Origin: Flavobacteriales bacterium
GTDB taxonomy: Bacteria; Bacteroidota; Bacteroidia; JANQJC01
Direction: 5' to 3'
Length of the DNA stretch: 64,000 bases
Assembly: GCA_028281825.1 (NCBI GenBank)
Contig: JANQJC010000047.1
Coordinates: 1-64,000 of the forward strand
This document shows positions 15,851-24,150 of the stretch, piece by piece (position 1 is the stretch's first letter; each line of letters starts with the position of its first letter). Position numbers and translations under genes: made by a program. The notes below the pieces were generated by a model. It was not told the DNA's origin. It did not search any database and was given only the letters and a program-made list of their open reading frames with translations.

Positions 15851-15870
15851 TGAATCGTGAATGGTAATAT

Positions 15871-15900
15871 ATTCTCTGCGCTCTTTGCGCGCTTTGCGGT
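15871..15900 (-). repeat. inverted relative of the 15340-15380 unit
   Basis: On the minus strand this reads accgcaaagcgcgcaaagag then cgcagagaat, a diverged version of accacagagagcacaaag with the opposite orientation. The two copies bracket about 490 bases. Confidence 0.4.
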
Positions 15901-15914
15901 TATCTTCTCTTTCC

Positions 15915-15934
15915 AGACGCAAGATTTTGCGTCT
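15915..15934. repeat. agacgcaa palindrome
   Basis: An 8-bp stem agacgcaa / ttgcgtct with loop gatt, followed by ctaca. I recognise this as a common dispersed palindrome (agacgcaa...ttgcgtctctac), from memory. Confidence 0.5.
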
Positions 15935-15974
15935 CTACAGTATATATTCTGGCTTCTGGCTTCTCTCTTTTGTC

Positions 15975-15982
15975 TATCTTTG
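15975..15982 (+). promoter_or_regulatory. -7 box of ispH
   Basis: TATCTTTG, 24 bases before the ATG, with a predicted leader of about 20 nt. Confidence 0.45.
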
Positions 15983-16006
15983 CAAAGCAATAAGTGACGA
16001 GGGAGA

Positions 16007-17236
16007 ATGAAAACGTTTAACATACCACAGTTTTACAGGTCGGGCATTATAGGTGCCATTAAAAATGCCCGCAAAGGGGATGACCCGCGCAAGAAGGATT
16101 TTACCCCTACCCTGCTTGACTTTGGGCCTGTACGTTTTTACATCGCCCGCCATTTTGGTTTTTGTTATGGTGTGGAAAATGCCATTGAAATCAGTTATCG
16201 CGCGATTGAAGAAAACCCTGGCAAGCGCATTTTTTTGCTTAGCCAGATGATACACAATCCTGAAGTGAATGCCGACTTGCGAAGCCGTGGTATCCGTTTT
16301 ATCATGGATACCGAAGGGAACCAGTTTATTGAATGGAGTGAGTTAAAACCCGAGGACGTAGTTATCATTCCTGCCTTTGGTACTACTATTGAAATTGAGA
16401 ACAAACTGAATGAAATAGGTATTGAGGTGCAAACCTACAACACTACCTGCCCTTTTGTGGAGAGGGTGTGGAAGAAAAGTGAAAAACTGGGCAAGGAAAA
16501 TTACACCATTATTATACATGGTAAACAAAACCATGAGGAGACCAGGGCTACTTTTTCGCATAGTAAGGAGAATGCGCCCTCACTAGTAGTAAGGAATATT
16601 GAGGAAACGAAAATATTGAGTGATTTTATACTAGGAAAAAGGCCGGCTGAAGATTTTGACAGCTACTTTAAGGTGCATTATAGTAATGGTTTTGATATGG
16701 AACGCGACCTGCAACGCATTGGCGTAGTGAACCAAACTACCATGCTTGCCACAGAAACCCAGCAAATAGCGGATTACCTGAAAAATGTGATGATTGAGAA
16801 GTATGGCGAGGAAAACATCAAAGACCATTTTGCCGATACCCGCGATACATTGTGCTATGCCACCAATGATAACCAACAGGCTACCTATGGCCTATTAGAG
16901 CAAAGTGCTGACCTGGCTATAGTAGTGGGTGGGTATAATAGTTCTAACACTTCTCATTTGGTAGAGTTGTGTGAAACGAAATTTCCCACTTATTTCATCA
17001 ATACTGAAAGGGAAATAGAATCAAATACGTTGATTAATCATTTTAACTTCCATACGCAAAAGCGCATTAGCACTGATAATTTCTTGCCTAGAAAGGATAT
17101 AGTAAACATAGTTCTCACCAGTGGCGCTTCCTGCCCTGATGCTGTTGTAGATGCAGTGCTCAAGAAGCTACTTTCTTTCTTCCCCTCAGCCAGCGAGGTA
17201 GAAGAAGCCTTGAATAAGGCGATTACCCCTGCTTAA
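16007..17236 (+). CDS. ispH: 4-hydroxy-3-methylbut-2-enyl diphosphate reductase, long form
   Basis: Last enzyme of the MEP isoprenoid pathway, making IPP and DMAPP with an iron-sulfur cluster. 409 residues, like the long cyanobacterial/plastid type rather than the 310-residue enterobacterial type. The three cluster cysteines are Cys53 (GFCYGVENAI), Cys148 (NTTCPFVERVW) and Cys283 (DTLCYATNDNQQA). The catalytic Glu region TRATFSH and SSNTSHL are present. The N-terminal ~40 residues precede the catalytic core. ispE at 52004 confirms that the MEP route is used. The gene is single, and faces the convergent TonB receptor gene. Confidence 0.96.
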   Translation: MKTFNIPQFYRSGIIGAIKNARKGDDPRKKDFTPTLLDFGPVRFYIARHFGFCYGVENAIEISYRAIEENPGKRIFLLSQMIHNPEVNADLRSRGIRFIMDTEGNQFIEWSELKPEDVVIIPAFGTTIEIENKLNEIGIEVQTYNTTCPFVERVWKKSEKLGKENYTIIIHGKQNHEETRATFSHSKENAPSLVVRNIEETKILSDFILGKRPAEDFDSYFKVHYSNGFDMERDLQRIGVVNQTTMLATETQQIADYLKNVMIEKYGEENIKDHFADTRDTLCYATNDNQQATYGLLEQSADLAIVVGGYNSSNTSHLVELCETKFPTYFINTEREIESNTLINHFNFHTQKRISTDNFLPRKDIVNIVLTSGASCPDAVVDAVLKKLLSFFPSASEVEEALNKAITPA

Positions 17237-17367
17237 TTACAATAATACGTGTGCACTAAGTTGTAAATTGGGTGTACAATATAATTTATTTACAAAGTAA
17301 ACAAAGTTTTGTCGAGACCCTCAAGGGACTCACGGAAAATCTTAGTCGCTGAATAACATCGTATATT

Positions 17368-19755
17368 TTACCAATCCACTATTACTCCCAGACTTGGGAT
17401 GACGGTGCCACTGGTATTGTCAATTAGCCTGGTTTGGTAGCTTGTTGGGTCGTTGGGGTCTTCAACGGGCATACCATTGCTATCCCTTACTACATCAAGG
17501 TTTTTAGGTAGTTGGGCCATAAAACCATAAGCGTTTTGTATATCGAAATACAAGTTCAATGACCACTTTTTGAAGAAGTACTTTTTGTCTATTCTCATAT
17601 CCAACTGGTGTACCGCTGGCAGCCTTTGTGAATTTAACCGGTTGTAGTCCAGCAATCCAAAGCCATTCAAGTCCCATACTTCCCTGCGCGATGAAAGGGC
17701 TATGTCTATTGGGGTGTAGGGCGTTCCTGCGGAAAAGCGCCATTTAACACCCAATTCCCAGTTCTTTTTGAATTTCTTACCACCAGTGAGGCTTACTATG
17801 TGTTGGTTATCCCACGCTGATGGAACGTATTCACCATTTTTGTCTTTGAACTCGCTGCGCACCAAGGTGTAGGCTACAATGCCATAAAAGCCTTTAAATA
17901 ACTTTTGTTGTGCCAAAAATTCAGCACCATAAGTCCTCCCCTCCGAAGTAGACACTGCAGGCTCATTACCTATCACTCCAAAATCCCCTCCCAGGTTGGC
18001 TAGTGAGATGCTATCGGTAGTAAGGAAGGGGTAATTATCATAAATCTTGTAAAAGCCCTCTATACTTATTTTGGCATTGCTACCGCTGTTATACTCCAAA
18101 CCAGCTACTGCGTGGTCACTGGTGATGTAACTTACTTTATTGTCCCTATTTACCAATCTCCCTGTATTGTCCCTATAACCCAGCACGGTATAGGCCGGTG
18201 CCTGATAATACCTACCTATATTGGCATTGATACTAAACCTTTCGCTTATCATATACGATGCTGAAAACCTGGGTGAAAACTGGTCAATAGGATTGCTGGT
18301 AACGCTATTGTAGTCCATACCATCCACTCTAAAACCGAAGCTCAATGATAGCAGGTTACTGAAAAAGCCTCTACTCACTTGAGCAAATGCACCATACTTA
18401 TTGAAGTCTAATTCTGAGTCACTATCAATTGAAAAGTTCTCACCAGTCGGTAGGGTAATTACATTAAATGTTGAATTGAGGTAGGTTGCAAACTCATAGT
18501 TCACACCATAGTTGATTCTCCATCCGTTGCTGCGAATGTTATCTTCTATCCTTAGCTTATTCTCAATCTCTTGCGACCTGTAATCCAGTATTTTATTGGC
18601 TTCTGAGCTATAGTCATTACCTAAGTATTTGAATGCCCTGTTGTTCAGGTGGTTTCTACTTACCACCACATTGCTATAGCCTACCTTGCGAAAGTGAGTA
18701 TAGTTAGCTCCAATAGTATAATTCCATTGAGTGTTTTCAGGCAGTGTGTTAAGGATGTATCGTTGTTCCTCCGTTTCATTGGCATCCAGGTTGAGCTCAA
18801 AATCATCTATTGCTGCCAAGCCAATTATGGTCAATTGGTTCTTATCATCAAACTCTATTTTGTTCTTTAGTTGGAAATCATTGTAGATAGGCAAGAATGG
18901 TAACTCCAATGCCTTAAAGAGAAATTGCAGGTATGACCTTCTTGCGGAAAACATAAAGGTGTTTTTCTCAGTGATAGGTCCTTCTATTGTTAGCCCAAAA
19001 TCTGTAGCACCAATGGTGATGTTTCCTCCTATCCTATCTGTGCGAGGGTCTTTCTGCTTGAACTCGAAGACACTACTCAAAGCATTGCCTCTATTAGAAG
19101 GAAAGGCACCTGAATAAAAGTCCACCTCCCTAATGAAGTTTACATTTATCATACCCACTGGCCCACCTGACGCACCTTGCGTTGCAAAGTGATTGATATT
19201 GGGCACTTCTACTCCATCCAAATAAAATCGGTTTTCATTGGGTGCCCCACCCCTTATGATGATGTCATTCCTAAATGAAACCGTGGTTGCTACTCCTGGC
19301 AAAGATTGTATCACCCTGGAGATATCTCTGTTACCCCCTGGGTTCCGCTCAATTTCACTCACTCCAATATTCCTAAGAGATACTGGGCTCTCCTGTGTCT
19401 TACTGAAAGGTGAAGCCTTTACAGTAACTGCCTTGAGTTCTGTAGTATTAGCTTCTAAAGCTATGTCCAGTTCTACCGGTTTATTGTTGGTTACCTGCAC
19501 TTCATATATCACCTTGCTTTTGTAACCAACAAATGATACTTCAATATTGTACAATTCTGGTTCAAGGCCATTTATCTCAAAATTACCATCTATATCTGTA
19601 GTGCCTCCCAATGAGGTGTTTTGTAGCAACACATTGGCAAAAGGCACTGGTTCGTTATTCCCAGCTTCAAAAACACGCCCTTTGATAGTTCCATTTTGAG
19701 CCGATACCCAGCTTGAAAGTAATATAACAAACAGTAAAAAAAATATTCTTTTCAT
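17368..19755 (-). CDS. TonB-dependent receptor with carboxypeptidase-regulatory-like domain
   Basis: 795-residue outer-membrane protein: signal peptide (1-19, VSAQ), carboxypeptidase-regulatory-like domain (about 22-110, IKGRVFEAGNNEPVPFANVLL), plug domain (about 125-235, SRVIQSLPGVATTVSFRNDIIIRGGAPNENRFYLDGVEVP) and a 22-strand-type barrel to the C-terminal Trp (LGVIVDW). No SusD partner is adjacent, so it is not part of a glycan-utilisation locus as seen here. The substrate is unknown. Promoter 19779-19811 has both boxes and leaves a leader of about 19 nt. Confidence 0.9.
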   Translation of the reverse strand: MKRIFFLLFVILLSSWVSAQNGTIKGRVFEAGNNEPVPFANVLLQNTSLGGTTDIDGNFEINGLEPELYNIEVSFVGYKSKVIYEVQVTNNKPVELDIALEANTTELKAVTVKASPFSKTQESPVSLRNIGVSEIERNPGGNRDISRVIQSLPGVATTVSFRNDIIIRGGAPNENRFYLDGVEVPNINHFATQGASGGPVGMINVNFIREVDFYSGAFPSNRGNALSSVFEFKQKDPRTDRIGGNITIGATDFGLTIEGPITEKNTFMFSARRSYLQFLFKALELPFLPIYNDFQLKNKIEFDDKNQLTIIGLAAIDDFELNLDANETEEQRYILNTLPENTQWNYTIGANYTHFRKVGYSNVVVSRNHLNNRAFKYLGNDYSSEANKILDYRSQEIENKLRIEDNIRSNGWRINYGVNYEFATYLNSTFNVITLPTGENFSIDSDSELDFNKYGAFAQVSRGFFSNLLSLSFGFRVDGMDYNSVTSNPIDQFSPRFSASYMISERFSINANIGRYYQAPAYTVLGYRDNTGRLVNRDNKVSYITSDHAVAGLEYNSGSNAKISIEGFYKIYDNYPFLTTDSISLANLGGDFGVIGNEPAVSTSEGRTYGAEFLAQQKLFKGFYGIVAYTLVRSEFKDKNGEYVPSAWDNQHIVSLTGGKKFKKNWELGVKWRFSAGTPYTPIDIALSSRREVWDLNGFGLLDYNRLNSQRLPAVHQLDMRIDKKYFFKKWSLNLYFDIQNAYGFMAQLPKNLDVVRDSNGMPVEDPNDPTSYQTRLIDNTSGTVIPSLGVIVDW

Positions 19756-19778
19756 ACGTTTTTCTCTATACCTCTCAG

Positions 19779-19811
19779 CAAATGTAATTGTGAATACTAT
19801 CTATCACCAAA
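19779..19811 (-). promoter_or_regulatory. Bacteroidota-type promoter of the TonB receptor gene
   Basis: On the minus strand, TTTG (19811-19808), a 21-base spacer, then TACATTTG (19786-19779). Confidence 0.7.
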
Positions 19812-19992
19812 CATATTTAGGTGAGCTACAACCACCAATCGGTAAACTGACAATTAAAATCGGTGAATTTTTAACAACCTAAGCCCTTCTAACAGGAAAT
19901 AGGATTATTTGTTCTATATAACATAGCTATTCGGCTAAATTAATACTAAGTCAATTACCTCAATATCTATTTTAGTAGTGCTCTAGGAAACG

Positions 19993-20700
19993 ATGGGTGA
20001 GAAAGAAGATTGTTTATTTAGAAAGATAGAAAGATTGGAAGAAAAAGAGATGAAAAGGTTCCTGGAGCCGACTTACTTCGTTGATAGTAATAATCCAGAC
20101 GTGATTGCCTTTGCAAAGAAGCACACGGAGGGCGCTACCACTGATAAAGAAAAAGCTATTAAACTGTACTATGCTGTGAGGGACGGTTTCCGCTATGACC
20201 CTTACAATGTAGACCTTCGCCCACAAGAGCTGACAGCAAGTGCAGTATTGAATCGTGGCTCTGGCTATTGCGTGGAAAAAGCCAACCTACTGGGTGCAAC
20301 TGCCCGTGCAGTAGGCATCCCCAGTCGCTTTGCCTTTTTTGATGTAAAAAACCACTTGTCCACAGATAAACTGATTAAATTCCTGAGAAGTGATGTGTTT
20401 GTTTTTCATGGCTTGGTGGAACTCTACATAAACGGCAAATGGGTAAAAGCAACACCGGCATTTAATATTGAACTTTGTGAAAAATTCAATGTACCAGCCT
20501 TGGAGTTTGATGGCGAGCACGACTCCATGTTCCAGCAATATGACGGCAGTGGCAACAACTTTATGGATTATAGGAAAGAATATGGATACTTCCACGATAT
20601 ACCGAGGGCTACATTTATATTCTCATTAAAGGAAAACTACCCGCACCTGTTTGATGGAAGTGTGTCCGAGGAAGAATTTTCGATATTGAAGGCGGTTTAG
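19993..20700 (+). CDS. transglutaminase-like domain protein
   Basis: 235 residues, no signal peptide, so probably cytoplasmic. The papain-like transglutaminase core has Cys93 in RGSGYCVEKANLLGATARAVGIPSRF and His139 in FHGLVELYINGKWVKATPAFN; the third catalytic position would fall at the TPAFN segment, where this subfamily lacks the usual Asp. Such proteins are likely cysteine peptidases or amide-bond enzymes, and their targets are unknown. A second ATG at 20050 (MKRFLEPTYF) is an equally good start, because the first 19 residues are charged and unlike the core. It is convergent with the gluzincin gene, 8 bases apart. Confidence 0.82.
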   Translation: MGEKEDCLFRKIERLEEKEMKRFLEPTYFVDSNNPDVIAFAKKHTEGATTDKEKAIKLYYAVRDGFRYDPYNVDLRPQELTASAVLNRGSGYCVEKANLLGATARAVGIPSRFAFFDVKNHLSTDKLIKFLRSDVFVFHGLVELYINGKWVKATPAFNIELCEKFNVPALEFDGEHDSMFQQYDGSGNNFMDYRKEYGYFHDIPRATFIFSLKENYPHLFDGSVSEEEFSILKAV

Positions 20701-20708
20701 TGAGTGTC

Positions 20709-21839
20709 TTATTTAGTCTTTAGATATTTCAAAATCTCTTTCTGTAAAGCCTTATCTAGGTACTTTGGCTCAACCATTAAAAGTTCACAAAGCACTTTTT
20801 TCAACTCATTATCCCCTTGCGGGGTATCCAGCAATCTTTTAACAGAGTTAAGCCCCCCCTTATCGTAGACCATCTGACAAACAATTGCTCCCGTGGCATA
20901 ATACGCATTGAATTGCCAACCCCACTTTCTACTTAGGATATCATCAAAAGTTACCGTATCATTCTCAGCTAAGTTTTCTGCAAGTGTGACAGCCATTTCT
21001 TCAAATTGCTTCTGATTAGCCCCACCAATCCACGTTGCGAATCCCTCTTCTACTATCCAATGTCTTTTTTTATCTTCAACTATTAGGTGGATAAACTCAT
21101 GTGGATACCACTCAGAAGCCAAACCACTTAATAAAATCCTTTTGTCATTTAGGCCCTTTCCTGTGGTATAACCAGCAAAGAAAAAATCGAATCCAAGCAA
21201 TTTCCCTAATTCATCTCCGCTTGTTGTGATGTAAAAATCAAATGGTTTCCAATCTGGAAATTGAAATTTTGAAACAATACTATCACAAAACCTATTGGCT
21301 TTCTGCGCCAACGCCTCATTAAACTGATGTTCATGTGAGTAAATAAAGTTTATCTTACCAATAGTTTTCCTATCCCAACTCTTGGTTATAATTGGCAAAG
21401 CATTTTTCAACTTCCATGCGCCATTTTCCTTAACTGCATGCAACCTGGTAATACACCAGGGATTATATTTTCTATACATCCCTTCCATTCCATCGGCATT
21501 AAAGAGTGTTCTTATTGCATAACTGTCCCCCTCTTTTTCTATTGACAATATGGTTGGTTTATAATTCGCCAAAAGATGCGCAGACGGCATTTGGTACATA
21601 GAAGACCGGGTGAAATCAAAATCTTCGTATTTCTTTTTTTCCTCCTCGTTCCAATATGGGTTGTCGTATATACTATCTGGCTTGGAGGTTAAATAATTAA
21701 CCCACAAGGTTACAATCTCTTTGATTTCTTGTTTGGTAGTATCAACACGGGAGTGTATTGTCAAATCGATAGTTGGAGCTTGTGCATACGCTTGGGGCCA
21801 TATAAATAGAGCCATTAAAAGAAAAGAAACTTGTTTCAT
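20709..21839 (-). CDS. secreted gluzincin-like protein (HExxH...E), function unknown
   Basis: 376 residues from the ATG at 21839, which gives a clean signal peptide (1-20, QAYAQ); an upstream GTG would add 11 residues ahead of it. The first 150 residues look like an NTF2/SnoaL-type region (conserved WKLKNA), followed by a metallopeptidase-like domain: HEFIH (247-251) and Glu265 in VEEGFATW, about 13 residues after the motif, as in MA-clan peptidases. Zinc peptidase activity is inference; the family is unrecognised. It is 76 bases downstream of kdsC on the same strand and could share its transcript. A run of seven C occurs in frame. Confidence 0.65.
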   Translation of the reverse strand: MKQVSFLLMALFIWPQAYAQAPTIDLTIHSRVDTTKQEIKEIVTLWVNYLTSKPDSIYDNPYWNEEEKKKYEDFDFTRSSMYQMPSAHLLANYKPTILSIEKEGDSYAIRTLFNADGMEGMYRKYNPWCITRLHAVKENGAWKLKNALPIITKSWDRKTIGKINFIYSHEHQFNEALAQKANRFCDSIVSKFQFPDWKPFDFYITTSGDELGKLLGFDFFFAGYTTGKGLNDKRILLSGLASEWYPHEFIHLIVEDKKRHWIVEEGFATWIGGANQKQFEEMAVTLAENLAENDTVTFDDILSRKWGWQFNAYYATGAIVCQMVYDKGGLNSVKRLLDTPQGDNELKKVLCELLMVEPKYLDKALQKEILKYLKTK

Positions 21840-21915
21840 AACTATGATGTATCGTGGTATTACTGAACGCACAATATATAACCTAATTCCAAAACAGCTA
21901 AGGTATTAAAGGCTT

Positions 21916-22440
21916 CTACCAAGCAAAAGCCTCACCATCCATCCACTTGCCTTGCACACGCATTACCTGCTCGATTACGTCGCGCACGCTGCCGTGACCG
22001 CCATTGTGCGGTGAGATATAAATACAGATATCCTTGATATCTTGCGCAGCATCATTGGGGCAAGTAGGCACTCCTACCCGTTTTAGAGTATGATAATCAG
22101 GGATATCATCGCCCATGTAAAGTACGTGCCCTGGATTAATGTCATAGGCTTCCAGGTATTCTTCCAGCACTTCCAATTTACTATCAGCTTTCAGGTGTAT
22201 GTCCTTCACCCCAAGGTTTTGGAAACGCTTTCTCACAGCCTCAGAGCTACCACCCGTTATGATACAAAAATTGTAACCTTTCTTTACCGCCAGTTGCGTC
22301 GCATACCCATCCTTGATATTTGCATTGCGCACAGCCTCGCCATTGGGCATCAATAATACACTACCATCGGTATATACACCATCCACATCAAACACAAAGG
22401 TGGTGACATCTTTCAAACGTTCTTTGAAGTTCTTTTCCAT
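21916..22440 (-). CDS. kdsC: 3-deoxy-D-manno-octulosonate 8-phosphate phosphatase, KdsC type
   Basis: 174 residues, tetrameric C0-type HAD phosphatase with no cap domain. Motif I is FVFDVDGVYTDG (Asp18 nucleophile, Asp20 acid/base), motif II is IITGG and motif IV is YMGDDIPD. Length and GVYTDG fit KdsC, which releases phosphate from Kdo-8-phosphate for lipopolysaccharide synthesis. Its ATG overlaps the stop of the acyl-CoA reductase gene by one base (TAATG). HAD proteins are versatile, so a related sugar phosphatase is possible, but the match is good. Confidence 0.9.
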   Translation of the reverse strand: MEKNFKERLKDVTTFVFDVDGVYTDGSVLLMPNGEAVRNANIKDGYATQLAVKKGYNFCIITGGSSEAVRKRFQNLGVKDIHLKADSKLEVLEEYLEAYDINPGHVLYMGDDIPDYHTLKRVGVPTCPNDAAQDIKDICIYISPHNGGHGSVRDVIEQVMRVQGKWMDGEAFAW

Positions 22441-23477
22441 TAGCCGGCTTTTGCTGTTTGCAATTCTAGTAAAAATTTAATCGTATCCACACCATCGGCA
22501 TAGTCCCATAGTTCAGGTTCTTGGGCCTTTCCAAACGGCAAAAATTCCTTACCTATCACACATTGTATCTCTTCTCTCTTGGCATCTAATTCACCTTTTA
22601 GGTCCTCAGGGTTGCCATAGTACTCATAATGGATAGTAGAAACTGGAGATGCCATTGCTTTGTCTTCCTTCATTAGCAAAAAGCCACTGTCTAAATGTTG
22701 GTCTCGGTTCACCAGGTAGATGGCTTTATTGTAATCATAATTATTGCCATACTTCTTATGATTCGCAATATCACTATACACTTCAATGGCCTTGAAAAAA
22801 GTATCAAAATTGTACATATTGGGCAAATACATTTTTGATACATTTCTACATCCAAGCCCAAAATAGCGGAAGATATCCTTCCCCAAGTGCAACAACTCTT
22901 CTTCAGTTTCATCGCCACCCAATACTGCAACAGAGTTTCTATTCTTCCTGATAATATGGGGGTATTTCCCAAAATAGTACTCAAAATACCTTGAAGTATT
23001 ATTACTACCCGTCGCAATAATGGCATCAAAATCCTTTAAACGTCCATCTGCCATCACCACTTGGTCAATAAATGCAGGCTCTATCTCAAATAACTTGCCT
23101 AAAGTCAATGGTATCAGCCTGTCATCATCATTGGAGAACTTCACTACTGCGGTATTACCAGTAACCAATACACTCAACAAATCATGAAAACCAACCATGG
23201 GGATGTTACCAGCCATCACTATACCTACTTTTATCGGCACAGCACTCTCAGAAATATCATATTCTGCAAGCCATTGGTTGAGTTTTTCCGCTGTTAAACT
23301 CTCCCCCCAGGCGGCAATTGCGTTTCGCACATTTTCTTCCGTAAACCAGCCATTATAGTGGTTCACAAGGTTTATCATTTGCTCTAGTTTATCATCCTCA
23401 CCTTGGGGTGTTTTATACTTTACCAACTCACTACCCAAAGCTATCAAGGCTTCTATTCTTCTTTCCTTTTCCATCAT
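22440..23477 (-). CDS. acyl-CoA reductase, LuxC-like
   Basis: 345 residues, aldehyde-dehydrogenase-like fold of the LuxC type (PF05893). PIKVGIVMAGNIPMVGFHDLLSVLVTGNTAVVKFS is the cofactor-binding part, and Cys210 in FGLGCRNVSKMYLP is the expected catalytic thiol. LuxC reduces fatty acyl groups to aldehydes in luminous bacteria; no other lux genes are present, so the role here is probably lipid-related and unknown. It is divergent from a ferredoxin gene, with both -7 boxes in the 123-base gap, and translationally coupled to kdsC. Two adjacent ATG codons could each start it. Confidence 0.88.
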   Translation of the reverse strand: MMEKERRIEALIALGSELVKYKTPQGEDDKLEQMINLVNHYNGWFTEENVRNAIAAWGESLTAEKLNQWLAEYDISESAVPIKVGIVMAGNIPMVGFHDLLSVLVTGNTAVVKFSNDDDRLIPLTLGKLFEIEPAFIDQVVMADGRLKDFDAIIATGSNNTSRYFEYYFGKYPHIIRKNRNSVAVLGGDETEEELLHLGKDIFRYFGLGCRNVSKMYLPNMYNFDTFFKAIEVYSDIANHKKYGNNYDYNKAIYLVNRDQHLDSGFLLMKEDKAMASPVSTIHYEYYGNPEDLKGELDAKREEIQCVIGKEFLPFGKAQEPELWDYADGVDTIKFLLELQTAKAG

Positions 23478-23491
23478 TTTGTTTGATACAG

Positions 23492-23499
23492 CAAAGGTA
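23492..23499 (-). promoter_or_regulatory. -7 box of the acyl-CoA reductase gene
   Basis: TACCTTTG on the minus strand, with a predicted leader of about 10 nt. Confidence 0.45.
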
Positions 23500-23560
23500 A
23501 TACATTAGAGGTTGGGGAAAAGTAAAGCTTTTTACCCGAACCTTTCTTTTGCTTTATCGT

Positions 23561-23568
23561 TATATTTG
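23561..23568 (+). promoter_or_regulatory. -7 box of the ferredoxin gene
   Basis: TATATTTG, with a predicted leader of about 28 nt. Confidence 0.45.
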
Positions 23569-23600
23569 TGCAATAATTTAAACACAAAAAGCGAAAGACT

Positions 23601-23951
23601 ATGTCTATAGTAATTACTGACGAATGTATCAATTGCGGCGCTTGTGAACCAGAGTGCCCAAATAATGCAATATATGAAGGGGGAATGGAATGGAGATTTT
23701 CTGATGGTACTGAAGCCAAGGGAAATTACAAGGCATTTAGCGGAATGGAAGCTGATGCCGACGCCACCCAAGAGCCTATCTCAATGGATATATATTATAT
23801 AGTTCCTGATAAATGTACTGAATGTATGGGCTTTCACGATGAGCCACAATGTGCTGCCGTTTGCCCGGTAGACTGCTGCGTGGACGACCCAGACCACCCA
23901 AATAGTGAGGAAGAAAATCTTTGGAAAAAGGCTTCACTACATGGTGAGTAA
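23601..23951 (+). CDS. 2[4Fe-4S] ferredoxin, Alvin-like
   Basis: 116 residues. The first cluster ligands are Cys9, Cys12, Cys15 (CINCGAC) and Cys19 (ECP); the second set is Cys72, Cys75, Cys84 and Cys88 ([18 protein letters not shown]), with the longer spacing of Allochromatium-type ferredoxins, and Cys92/Cys93 follow. A 50-residue acidic insertion separates the halves. It is a low-potential electron carrier whose partner is unknown; its divergent neighbour, an acyl-CoA reductase, uses NADPH in known homologues, so a direct pairing is only a suggestion. A strong terminator follows. Confidence 0.93.
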   Translation: MSIVITDECINCGACEPECPNNAIYEGGMEWRFSDGTEAKGNYKAFSGMEADADATQEPISMDIYYIVPDKCTECMGFHDEPQCAAVCPVDCCVDDPDHPNSEEENLWKKASLHGE

Positions 23952-23970
23952 ATAATGACACTAATCCCTA

Positions 23971-24000
23971 AAAAGCCCTTCAGAATTCTGAAGGGCTTTT
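23971..24000 (+). terminator. intrinsic terminator after the ferredoxin gene
   Basis: A perfect 30-base palindrome (aaaagcccttcagaa and its complement) ending in a T-run, 20 bases after the stop. Confidence 0.85.
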
Positions 24001-24125
24001 TGCTTGTGGTTCCTCCTAAATATTCCAGATTTTACAAACAAACAAGCTCATTAAGGGTTATCATTATAAGGTCAGTTATTTTCTAAATTATTTCACAAAA
24101 AAGATACCTAGCGTGGAGCAATTAC

Positions 24126-24133
24126 TACCTTTG
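24126..24133 (+). promoter_or_regulatory. -7 box of the NDH-2 gene
   Basis: TACCTTTG, with a predicted leader of about 13 nt. Confidence 0.45.
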
Positions 24134-24150
24134 ACATGAATTATTGAAGC

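Larger units (their letters stand above)
15202..15974. other. non-coding repeat island between rpsA and ispH
   Basis: About 770 bases with no convincing gene. Several short frames overlap on both strands at 15480-15853, but none has a signal, domain or usual composition. The stretch instead holds a cluster of palindromes and repeat-like units listed separately: an accacagag-rich unit (15340-15380) and its inverted relative (15871-15900), a gagcggagcgaagaatct unit, three hairpins and a GC-rich element at about 15560-15740. Confidence 0.7.

Noticed and set aside
15480-15853. Several overlapping short reading frames on both strands
   Set aside because: They overlap one another, lie within palindromic and GC-rich repeat text, show no domain, signal peptide or natural composition, and no promoter points at them.
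17314-17331. Hairpin-like gagaccctcaagggactc between ispH and the TonB gene as a terminator
   Set aside because: The stem has a mismatch and only a 2-base loop, and no T-run follows, so it cannot be supported.
19812-19992. Intergenic stretch before the transglutaminase-like gene as an RNA gene
   Set aside because: It is A+T-rich with no stable stem or conserved motif; only a weak -7-like text is seen.
20850-20862. Run of seven C in the gluzincin gene as a phase-variation site
   Set aside because: The run is short, the frame is intact, and there is no sign of a shifted alternative product.
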